A DNA stretch of 5,245 nt from Anaerolineales bacterium (GTDB lineage Bacteria; Chloroflexota; Anaerolineae; Anaerolineales; DRMV01): the NCBI GenBank assembly GCA_015491595.1, contig WFVP01000100.1, positions 1-5,245 on the forward strand, read 5' to 3'. Shown piece by piece: positions 1 through 4,262 of the stretch. The notes under the pieces are model-generated. The model worked only from the letters and a program-made list of their open reading frames with translations, had not been told where the DNA came from and searched no databases. A program made the position numbers and the translations under genes. Position 1 is the first letter of the stretch. Every line of letters begins with the position of its first letter.

Positions 1-15
1 CCCTTCTACGGCCAT
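1..15 (-). CDS. Start of an unidentified gene (5 codons, runs off the left edge)
   Basis: An ATG at 13-15 on the minus strand opens a frame reading M-A-V-E-G before the window ends. It is preceded by a strong Shine-Dalgarno sequence, GGAGGGG (22-28), six bases from the start. That ribosome binding site lies in the last codons of the holin-like gene, and only three bases separate that gene's TAG stop (19-21) from this ATG. The arrangement strongly suggests co-transcription and probably translational coupling. Five residues are too few to name a product. If the upstream gene really is a holin, a peptidoglycan hydrolase would be the natural guess, but nothing visible supports it. Confidence 0.5.
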
Positions 16-18
16 GCA

Positions 19-291
19 CTACCCCTCCATCTTGGGAATCCGAGCATTCAAGAAGTCGTAAATCCCGCTGGCGGCCAGGCCGACGGCCAACCCAAACATC
101 ATGATTTGAAACCACTCCGCCAGCGCTTCACTGCGAAGGGAAAGTTGATACAGCACGCCCATCACCACCCCCACCACCATGCTCAGGGCGGTCAGGGTGC
201 GCCCCTTCAAGCCGAACTTCTTCGCAAACTCCACCAACCCAAACACGATGACCAGAAAGTTGATGCCGTTGCTCAAAAGTTGTTCATCCAT
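19..291 (-). CDS. Small three-helix membrane protein, holin-like
   Basis: A 90-residue protein that is almost entirely hydrophobic, with three likely membrane segments at about residues 9-22, 33-50 and 60-78. A short charged loop (EFAKKFGLKGR) lies between the first two, and the C-terminus ends in ARIPKMEG. Size and topology resemble small phage-type holins and related bacterial membrane proteins, but I recognise no specific family, so function is open. The frame stays open upstream to 387. The start at 289-291 (MDEQLL) is preferred because GGAGGTG (296-302) sits four bases before it, the hydrophobic region begins soon after it, and the upstream extension looks like random sequence. The gene is divergent from aroKB and precedes another gene by three bases. 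Confidence 0.65.
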   Translation of the reverse strand: MDEQLLSNGINFLVIVFGLVEFAKKFGLKGRTLTALSMVVGVVMGVLYQLSLRSEALAEWFQIMMFGLAVGLAASGIYDFLNARIPKMEG

Positions 292-322
292 CCCGCACCT
301 CCATGGACGGTGGTTCAAGTTT

Positions 323-340
323 ATTCTACTATAGTTGACA
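323..340. promoter_or_regulatory. AT-rich divergent promoter region (weak assignments)
   Basis: The 119-base gap between the holin-like gene and aroKB contains one AT-rich island. On the minus strand it offers two overlapping -10-like hexamers, TATAGT (328-333) and TAGAAT (323-328), either of which could serve the holin-like gene; neither has a good -35 box 17 bases upstream. On the plus strand a perfect TTGACA lies at 335-340 and could be the -35 box for aroKB, but bases 357-364 give no recognisable -10. The divergent layout requires promoters here; the exact boxes are uncertain. Confidence 0.3.
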
Positions 341-410
341 GCAAATGGACCAGGAAAGGGAGACATAACGCAGGAAAATTTCATCAAACTCTCACCTTTG
401 AGGGCACATA

Positions 411-2009
411 ATGGCGGGCCTGTTCTTTCTTTACGGACCTCCGGGCGTCGGAAAGACCACGCTGGGCCGGGCGCTGGCCGAAGCCCTGGACCTCCCCTTT
501 GAGGACCTGGACGAGCGCATCGTGCAGGAAGCGGGCCGCGCCATTCCCGACATCTTCGCCCAGGAAGGGGAGGCCGGCTTCCGAGAGCGGGAAAGCCGGG
601 TCCTGCGGGACCTCCTGTCCCGTTACCACGGCACCCGAGGCGCGGTGGTGGCCCTGGGGGGCGGCGCTCTACTCCGCCGCGAGAACCGGGCCCGGGTGGA
701 AGCCACGGGGGTGGTGGTGTGCCTCATGGCCCGGCTCGAAACCCTGCTCCAACGGCTGCGCCAGGCGCCGGAAGCGCGGCCCCTGGTGCCCCGGGCATCG
801 GCCGAAGCCCTGGAACGCCTGTTGCGGGCTCGCGCGGCCCACTATGCTTCCTTTGCCCGCCGAGTATGGGTGGACGACCGGCCCCTGCCCGACGTCCTCT
901 GGGAAGTGCACATCGCCCTGGGCGCTTTTCGCCTGAAAGCCATGCCCCCCCCGTACGACGTCCGGGTGCGGGCCGGGCTGCTCAGGAGCCTGGACGCCCC
1001 CTTGCAGGCCTGGGGAAAAGAGGTCACCGCCTGGGCCCTGGTCAGCGACGAGCGGGTCATGGCCCTGCACGGCGACCCGGTACGCCGCGCCATAGTCAGC
1101 CTGGGACAGCCGTTGGCCACCTATGTCCTTCCCCCTGGCGAAGGAACCAAGAGCCTTCCCTGGCTGCAGCACTTGTGGGAAGGCTTCCTCCAGGCCGGCC
1201 TGGACCGCCAGAGTGCCGTGGCGGCCCTGGGAGGCGGGGTTATCGGCGACCTGGCAGGATTTGCCGCGGCGACGTTCATGCGCGGTATCCCCTGGTTCAA
1301 CCTCCCCACCACCCTGCTGGCCATGGTGGACGCCAGCATCGGCGGCAAAACCAGCATCGACCTGGAGGCCGCCAAGAACGCGGTGGGGGCCTTCCACCCC
1401 CCGCGGGCGGTGCTCATGGACCCCGACACCCTCCACACCCTGCCCGAGGAGCAATGGCGATACGGGATGGCCGAGGTCATCAAACACGCCCTGTTGGGCG
1501 ACCCGGTCTTGTGGGAACGCCTGCAAGGGGGCTGGGGCGCCGTATACCACGACACCGAAGCCCTGGTGCGACGCGCCCTGGCGGTGAAGGTGCAGGTGGT
1601 GGAAAGCGACCCATGGGAACGCACAGGGCGGCGGGCCCAGTTGAACGCGGGCCACACCGTGGGCCATGCCATCGAAGCCGCCCTGGGGTACGCCTTTCCC
1701 CACGGCGCCGCGGTAGCGGTGGGGCTGGTCGTGGAGGCCGCCCTGGCCGAGGCCCTGGGACTGGCCCCCCGCGACTGGCACCGGGAGGTCGCGAGTATGG
1801 TCGCCCGGTTCCATCTACCCACCCGCATTCCTCCCGGGGTCAGGTGGACGGATTTCGTGCAGGCCCTGGCCTACGACAAAAAGCGCTACCGGGGACGGGT
1901 GCGCTTCGCCCTGCCGGTCGCCGTGGGACGGGTGGTGGCCAACGTGGACGTCCCCCTGGACACACTCCAACGCGTGGTCACCGCGTTGCAAGAGGAGGTG
2001 AACCCATGA
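411..2009 (+). CDS. aroKB: Bifunctional shikimate kinase / 3-dehydroquinate synthase (AroKB fusion)
   Basis: This 532-residue cytoplasmic enzyme joins two non-consecutive shikimate-pathway steps. Residues 1 to about 170 are shikimate kinase: Walker A GPPGVGKT (9-16), shikimate-binding D34 in FEDLDE, R58 in GFRERE, the GGG loop (83-85) and lid RPL (123-125). From about residue 180 it is dehydroquinate synthase (DAHP to 3-dehydroquinate, with NAD and a metal). There PGEGTK (242-247), GGGVIGDLAGF (274-284) and MVDASIGGKT (305-314) bind cofactor and substrate. E355 (MAEVIKH), H415 (GHTVGHAIE) and H431 (PHG) match the family's metal ligands. Both domains look complete, so both activities are expected. 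A natural AroKB fusion in this order is known from Thermotoga maritima. The start is ATG with GAGGG (400-404) six bases upstream. The stop overlaps the next gene's start (ATGA), implying translational coupling. The LGH usual in AroB reads AGH here. Confidence 0.96.
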   Translation: MAGLFFLYGPPGVGKTTLGRALAEALDLPFEDLDERIVQEAGRAIPDIFAQEGEAGFRERESRVLRDLLSRYHGTRGAVVALGGGALLRRENRARVEATGVVVCLMARLETLLQRLRQAPEARPLVPRASAEALERLLRARAAHYASFARRVWVDDRPLPDVLWEVHIALGAFRLKAMPPPYDVRVRAGLLRSLDAPLQAWGKEVTAWALVSDERVMALHGDPVRRAIVSLGQPLATYVLPPGEGTKSLPWLQHLWEGFLQAGLDRQSAVAALGGGVIGDLAGFAAATFMRGIPWFNLPTTLLAMVDASIGGKTSIDLEAAKNAVGAFHPPRAVLMDPDTLHTLPEEQWRYGMAEVIKHALLGDPVLWERLQGGWGAVYHDTEALVRRALAVKVQVVESDPWERTGRRAQLNAGHTVGHAIEAALGYAFPHGAAVAVGLVVEAALAEALGLAPRDWHREVASMVARFHLPTRIPPGVRWTDFVQALAYDKKRYRGRVRFALPVAVGRVVANVDVPLDTLQRVVTALQEEVNP

Positions 2010-2713
2010 CCTCGCCTCGGGTGGTGGTGCTCATCTGCGCGGACGCGGAATGGGCGGCCCTGGAACATCGGTTTCCCGCTCCCCAGCGCCATCCTTCTCC
2101 CTACGGACCCTGGTTCCGGGTTCCCATACCGGTGGGCGGGGAGCATTGGCCGGTGGTCTTCTTCCACGGAGGCTGGGGAAAGATTGCCTCCGCGGGCGGA
2201 ACCCAATACGCCATTGACCGCTGGCAACCCGACCTGCTGGTGAACCTGGGCACGTGTGGAGGATTCGCAGGCCACGTGCGCCTGGGGGAGGTCATCCTGG
2301 TGGAAAAGGCCCTGGCGTACGACATCCTCGAACAAATCGGGGATGCCGAGCCTGCTCTGGCCCACTACACCACCGTTTTGGACCTTTCCTGGCTTCGCGA
2401 GCCTTACCCTTTGCCGGTGCGTCGCGGCCTGATGGTTTCCGGCGACCGCGATTTGGTGCCGGACGAAGTTCAGGACCTGCACCGACGTTTTGGGGCCATG
2501 GTGGGGGATTGGGAATCCGCGGCCATCGCCTATGTGGCCCACCGAAACGGCATCCGCTGCCTGATTCTGCGGGGGGTGAGTGACCTGGTGGGCCCGGAGG
2601 GTGGAGAAGTCTACGGCCAGCCCGGAACGTTTTGGGAACGCGCCCGGGACATCATGAACCGCTTGGTGGACAGTCTGGGGGATTGGATACAGTGTGCCGG
2701 ACTGGGAAGGTAA
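2006..2713 (+). CDS. PNP/MTA-SAH nucleosidase-family protein
   Basis: A 235-residue cytoplasmic protein with the nucleoside phosphorylase/nucleosidase fold pattern. Visible landmarks are an N-terminal strand ending in CADAEW (11-16; E15 may stand for the acid Glu of MTA/SAH nucleosidase), GGWGK (55-59), the glycine-rich LGTCGGF (81-87), LGEVILVEKA (93-102), VSGD (144-147), DWES (168-171; E170 matches the substrate-binding Glu of VEMEA) and RGVSD (189-193; D193 matches the catalytic Asp of RAISD). The length is typical of MTA/SAH nucleosidases. The usual VEME is changed to GDWE, so substrate specificity cannot be read off; adenosine-type thioethers, another nucleoside or futalosine are all possible. 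Its ATG overlaps the aroKB stop codon, with AGGAGGT (1993-1999) six bases upstream. A hairpin terminator follows the TAA. Confidence 0.8.
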   Translation: MTSPRVVVLICADAEWAALEHRFPAPQRHPSPYGPWFRVPIPVGGEHWPVVFFHGGWGKIASAGGTQYAIDRWQPDLLVNLGTCGGFAGHVRLGEVILVEKALAYDILEQIGDAEPALAHYTTVLDLSWLREPYPLPVRRGLMVSGDRDLVPDEVQDLHRRFGAMVGDWESAAIAYVAHRNGIRCLILRGVSDLVGPEGGEVYGQPGTFWERARDIMNRLVDSLGDWIQCAGLGR

Positions 2714-2720
2714 AAAACGG

Positions 2721-2747
2721 AGAAGCGGCGGCGAAGCCGCCGCTTCT
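2721..2747. terminator. Bidirectional intrinsic terminator between convergent units
   Basis: A perfect 12-bp stem (2721-2732 with 2736-2747) closes on a GAA triloop and lies eight bases after the nucleosidase TAA and 14 bases beyond the nusG stop. Read on the minus strand, it is followed by CCG and then TTTTTT (2712-2717), a good terminator for nusG. On the plus strand the tail TCTTGCTC is poorer in T, so termination of the aroKB operon may be weaker. It shares the GGCGGCGAAG core with the hairpins around lexA. Confidence 0.85.
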
Positions 2748-2760
2748 TCTTGCTCAAGGC

Positions 2761-3381
2761 TCAGGCCCGCTCCACTTGGAGGAAATCGAGTTCGATGGGC
2801 GTTTCCCGCCCAAAGAAGTTGACCAGCACCCGCACCTTGGCCCGCTGCATGTCGATTTCGTCCACCACGCCGTGGAAATCCCGGAAGGGACCGTCGATAA
2901 TCCGCACCCGTTCCCCGGGCTTGAAGGTGACCTTGAGCCGCGGGGTTTCCGCTTCCATGCGCTTGAGAATCTGGGCCACCTCTTCGGGGCGCAAGGGAGT
3001 GGGCTTGTCCCCGGTGCCCACGAACCCTAACACGCCCGGCGTATGACGCACCACGGCCCACGCATCCTCGTCCATAATCATGTTCACCAGCAGGTATCCC
3101 GGGAAAATGCGCCGCTCCACTACCCGCCGCTTGCCGTCCTTGATTTCGATTTCCTCCTCCGTGGGGATGATGACCTCAAAGATTTTGTCCCGCATCCCCA
3201 TGGACTCGATGCGTTGCTCCAGGTTCCGCTTCACCTTGTGTTCGGAACCCGAATAGCAATGGATGACGTACCAGGCCCGACCTCCTTCTTCCGGGCTCAG
3301 GACTTCTTCGTCCACCTGGGTCTCGGTGACCGCCTGGGCCTCCTCTTGAGGCCGGGAGGGTTCGCGGTGTTCTTCCACCAT
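2761..3381 (-). CDS. nusG: Transcription termination/antitermination factor NusG
   Basis: This 206-residue protein is the universal elongation factor that binds the RNA polymerase clamp and links polymerase to Rho or the ribosome. Residues 36 to about 143 form the NGN domain: WYVIHCYSGSE (37-47), the family hallmark FPGYLLV (93-99) and TPGVLGFVG (114-122). Residues 151-206 form the KOW domain: FKPGERVRIIDGPF (153-166), then VNFFGRETPIELDF (187-200). A 35-residue acidic, low-complexity N-terminal extension (many Glu, Gln) precedes the fold and is longer than in typical NusG. The start is ATG; its ribosome binding site AAGGAG (3390-3395) overlaps the secE stop codon, 12 bases separate the two genes, and translation is probably coupled. 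It is the last gene of the operon; a terminator follows immediately. Confidence 0.97.
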   Translation of the reverse strand: MVEEHREPSRPQEEAQAVTETQVDEEVLSPEEGGRAWYVIHCYSGSEHKVKRNLEQRIESMGMRDKIFEVIIPTEEEIEIKDGKRRVVERRIFPGYLLVNMIMDEDAWAVVRHTPGVLGFVGTGDKPTPLRPEEVAQILKRMEAETPRLKVTFKPGERVRIIDGPFRDFHGVVDEIDMQRAKVRVLVNFFGRETPIELDFLQVERA

Positions 3382-3393
3382 CCTGCCCTCTCC

Positions 3394-3708
3394 TTACGCG
3401 CCCACCACGAAGATGCGCACCAGTTGCGCGAAGAGCCAATCGAAAATGCCCAAAACCAGACCGCTCAGGAACGTCACCAGGACCACCATACGGGTCAGGT
3501 AAAGGGCCTCCTGAAGGGTCGGCCATTGCACCTTACGCAACTCGGCCCGGGTCTCCCGGAAGAAGCCCACAATGCCTTCCAGCCAGCCCGGAAGGGTGCG
3601 CCTGCGCGCCCGGGCTTTGGCCGGCACTTTCTTCGTCGTCACCTTGGGCTTTTCCGGCGCCTTGGTCGCGGCACGCTTGGCAGGGGTCTTGAGTTTGGGT
3701 TTGGCCAC
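3394..3708 (-). CDS. secE: Preprotein translocase subunit SecE (GTG start)
   Basis: This 104-residue inner-membrane protein clamps the SecY channel of the Sec translocon. The conserved SecE segment is present: amphipathic helix FFRETRAELRKVQWPT (49-64) with the hallmark WP (62-63), then a single membrane helix at about 72-97. Residues 1-38 are a Lys/Ala/Pro/Arg-rich basic tail, probably disordered. The start is GTG at 3706-3708, chosen because GAGGAG (3716-3721) lies seven bases before it and the sequence becomes SecE-like in composition there. The frame is open to an ATG at 3810, but that extension would overlap the 3' half of the tRNA gene and is rejected. Gene order tRNA-Trp, secE, nusG is widely conserved. 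Confidence 0.94.
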   Translation of the reverse strand: MAKPKLKTPAKRAATKAPEKPKVTTKKVPAKARARRRTLPGWLEGIVGFFRETRAELRKVQWPTLQEALYLTRMVVLVTFLSGLVLGIFDWLFAQLVRIFVVGA

Positions 3709-3747
3709 GGGTCCACTCCTCGCTTGTAACTTTTGGCTTAAACACAA

Positions 3748-3766
3748 CGCCGCGGGAAACGCGGCG
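3748..3766 (-). other. Hairpin in the tRNA-Trp/secE spacer
   Basis: CGCCGCG (3748-3754) and CGCGGCG (3760-3766) form a perfect 7-bp GC stem with a five-base loop. In the minus-strand transcript it follows the tRNA 3' end by 17 bases and is followed by TTGTGTTT before the secE leader. The T-run is interrupted, so this may be a leaky terminator that lowers secE-nusG readthrough relative to tRNA, a 3' processing guide, or a transcript-stabilising structure. Confidence 0.5.
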
Positions 3767-3783
3767 CTTTGGACTTTCTCAGG

Positions 3784-3856
3784 CACGCCCGGAGGGACTC
3801 GAACCCCCAACCACCGGTTTTGGAGACCGGTGCTCTGCCAATTGAGCTACGGGCGT
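3784..3856 (-). tRNA. trnW: tRNA-Trp (anticodon CCA)
   Basis: A complete 73-base cloverleaf. The acceptor stem ACGCCCG pairs with CGGGCGT, followed by discriminator G (3784). The D arm reads GCTCAATTGGCAGAGC. The anticodon stem CCGGT/ACCGG closes the loop CTCCAAA with anticodon CCA at 3821-3823. The T arm GGGGG-TTCGAGT-CCCTC has one G-U pair. The layout closely parallels E. coli tRNA-Trp, including the initial A and discriminator G. The terminal CCA is not encoded; the bases after the discriminator read CCT, so CCA must be added by nucleotidyltransferase. It is the first gene of the secE-nusG operon, eight or so bases after the expected transcription start. Confidence 0.97.
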
Positions 3857-3870
3857 GCGTGGCGCTGTCT

Positions 3871-3899
3871 ATTATACCCACCTGACCCATTTCTGACTA
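3871..3899 (-). promoter_or_regulatory. Promoter of the tRNA-Trp-secE-nusG operon
   Basis: On the minus strand a perfect TATAAT (3871-3876) is preceded at 17 bases by TAGTCA (3894-3899), which matches four of six bases of the TTGACA consensus. Transcription should start near 3864, a few bases before the tRNA 5' end at 3856, leaving a very short leader to be removed by RNase P. The GC-rich GGCGC stretch just after the -10 box resembles a stable-RNA discriminator, which could make it growth-rate responsive; that is inference. Confidence 0.8.
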
Positions 3900-3923
3900 C
3901 CCTTTTTCTGACGTTTACGGGGC

Positions 3924-3940
3924 GTTTCTCGTAGAGAAAC
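3924..3940. repeat. Short perfect inverted repeat
   Basis: GTTTCTC and GAGAAAC form a perfect 7-bp inverted repeat around GTA. It lies 25 bases upstream of the -35 box of the tRNA-Trp promoter. No T-run follows on either strand, so it is not a terminator. It could be a protein-binding site (activator or repressor) or the first hairpin of a structured transcript. Confidence 0.5.
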
Positions 3941-3944
3941 AAAG

Positions 3945-3985
3945 AGATAATGTGCGCAGGCTCGAAGCCGCTGCCCACATTATCT
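3945..3985. repeat. Long imperfect hairpin with 10-bp outer arms
   Basis: AGATAATGTG (3945-3954) is the exact reverse complement of CACATTATCT (3976-3985). Inside, GCA/TGC (3956-3958 with 3972-3974) and GGC/GCC (3959-3961 with 3967-3969) extend the pairing to a TCGAA loop, with one mismatch and a two-base bulge. The 41-base element is far beyond chance for a perfect 10-bp arm pair at this spacing. It has no terminator tail and no coding capacity. Possible roles are a structured RNA element, a decayed miniature repeat or a binding site. Confidence 0.6.
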
Positions 3986-4054
3986 TCCCCATTCCTGCGG
4001 TCCAGGGACTGGTCAGTCCTGCGCGAAACGCGGGTGTCCTTTCTGAGCAAAAGA

Positions 4055-4097
4055 ATTTGTGTGGGGCGGCGAAGTCGCCCCACACAAATGTATTTTT
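4055..4097. terminator. Strong hairpin with T-run, orphan terminator or repeat
   Basis: A 16-bp stem (4055-4070 with 4074-4089; one G-U pair) closes on a GAA loop and is followed on the plus strand by GTA and TTTTT (4093-4097). On the minus strand it is followed by TTCTTTT. By structure it is a good intrinsic terminator in both directions, yet no recognised gene ends here. It would insulate lexA from plus-strand transcription coming from the tRNA side. Its core recurs downstream of lexA, so it may be a dispersed repeat rather than a dedicated terminator. Confidence 0.7.
4059..4085. repeat. Repeat copy 1 (hairpin core), upstream of lexA
   Basis: This 27-base core of the hairpin above matches 5096-5122 at 24 of 27 positions in the same orientation. 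The three differences are C/T, G/T and C/T. The central GGCGGCGAAG is also present in the nusG terminator at 2721-2747. This points to a recurrent hairpin motif in this genome. Confidence 0.7.
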
Positions 4098-4206
4098 CCC
4101 TGCAGTCCTGAGCCCGAGGAGGCCTGCGCGTCACGTGGCCAATCACCTTGAAAAGACCTGGTTTTGTAAGAACGTGCAAAAACCCTGAACCTCAAGAAAC
4201 TCCCCC

Positions 4207-4235
4207 TTGACCTCGAACACCTGTTCTTTTAGAAT
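4207..4235 (+). promoter_or_regulatory. lexA promoter
   Basis: TTGACC (4207-4212) and TAGAAT (4230-4235) are separated by exactly 17 bases, each matching five of six consensus bases. Transcription should begin near 4242, giving a leader of about 20 bases that contains the ribosome binding site GGGAGGT (4251-4257). The LexA operator occupies the spacer, so repressor binding would directly exclude RNA polymerase. Confidence 0.88.
4214..4227 (+). promoter_or_regulatory. LexA (SOS) operator in the lexA promoter
   Basis: CGAACACCTGTTCT contains the perfect palindromic half-sites GAAC (4215-4218) and GTTC (4223-4226) with a four-base centre. This is the Gram-positive/Bacillus type of SOS box (CGAAC-N4-GTTCG), differing only at the last base, and unlike the E. 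coli CTG-N10-CAG box. Its position between the -35 and -10 of lexA indicates negative autoregulation, as is standard for LexA. Confidence 0.9.
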
Positions 4236-4262
4236 AAAATCAGCCCCACTGGGAGGTTATCC

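Larger units (their letters stand above)
3900..4206. other. Gene-free spacer rich in inverted repeats
   Basis: I find no convincing protein gene here: the short frames on either strand lack ribosome binding sites and family resemblance. The spacer separates the divergent tRNA-Trp and lexA promoters and holds at least four inverted repeats: 3924-3940, 3945-3985, 4005-4032 (a short pair, GGACT/AGTCC and CGCG/CGCG) and 4055-4089. The last is followed by a plus-strand T-run. A small structured RNA on the plus strand ending near 4097 is possible, but I could not identify a promoter or a known RNA family. Confidence 0.5.

Noticed and set aside
292..387. Upstream extension of the holin-like protein to an ATG at 387
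   Set aside because: The extension covers the AT-rich promoter island and looks random. The ATG at 291 has GGAGGTG correctly spaced.
669..1814. Long minus-strand frame antisense to aroKB
   Set aside because: It is a shadow frame with low-complexity Gly/His/Gln composition, no family resemblance and no ribosome binding site.
719..2005. Long plus-strand frame in a second phase inside aroKB
   Set aside because: It has Pro/Arg/Gly-rich composition typical of an out-of-phase reading of GC-rich coding DNA, and aroKB in the other frame is unmistakable.
942..2009. Separate internal start for a stand-alone AroB at ATG 942
   Set aside because: No Shine-Dalgarno sequence precedes it, and the reading frame is continuous with the kinase domain.
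1886..3061. Long minus-strand frame across the nucleosidase, terminator and nusG end
   Set aside because: It runs through the intrinsic terminator and overlaps two clear genes in other phases; it is a shadow frame.
3709..3810. ATG-initiated N-terminal extension of secE
   Set aside because: It would overlap the 3' end of tRNA-Trp. It lacks SecE-like composition, and the GTG at 3708 has a good ribosome binding site.
3784..3856. tRNA-Trp as an integration (attachment) site
   Set aside because: The tRNA 3' end faces secE within a conserved operon. No integrase or duplicated tRNA end is visible.
3924..4089. CRISPR-like array
   Set aside because: The inverted repeats differ from one another in sequence and spacing; there are no regularly spaced direct repeats.
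3952..4188. 78-codon plus-strand frame in the tRNA-lexA spacer
   Set aside because: It starts inside an inverted repeat, crosses the strong hairpin, has no Shine-Dalgarno sequence and shows no recognisable protein features.
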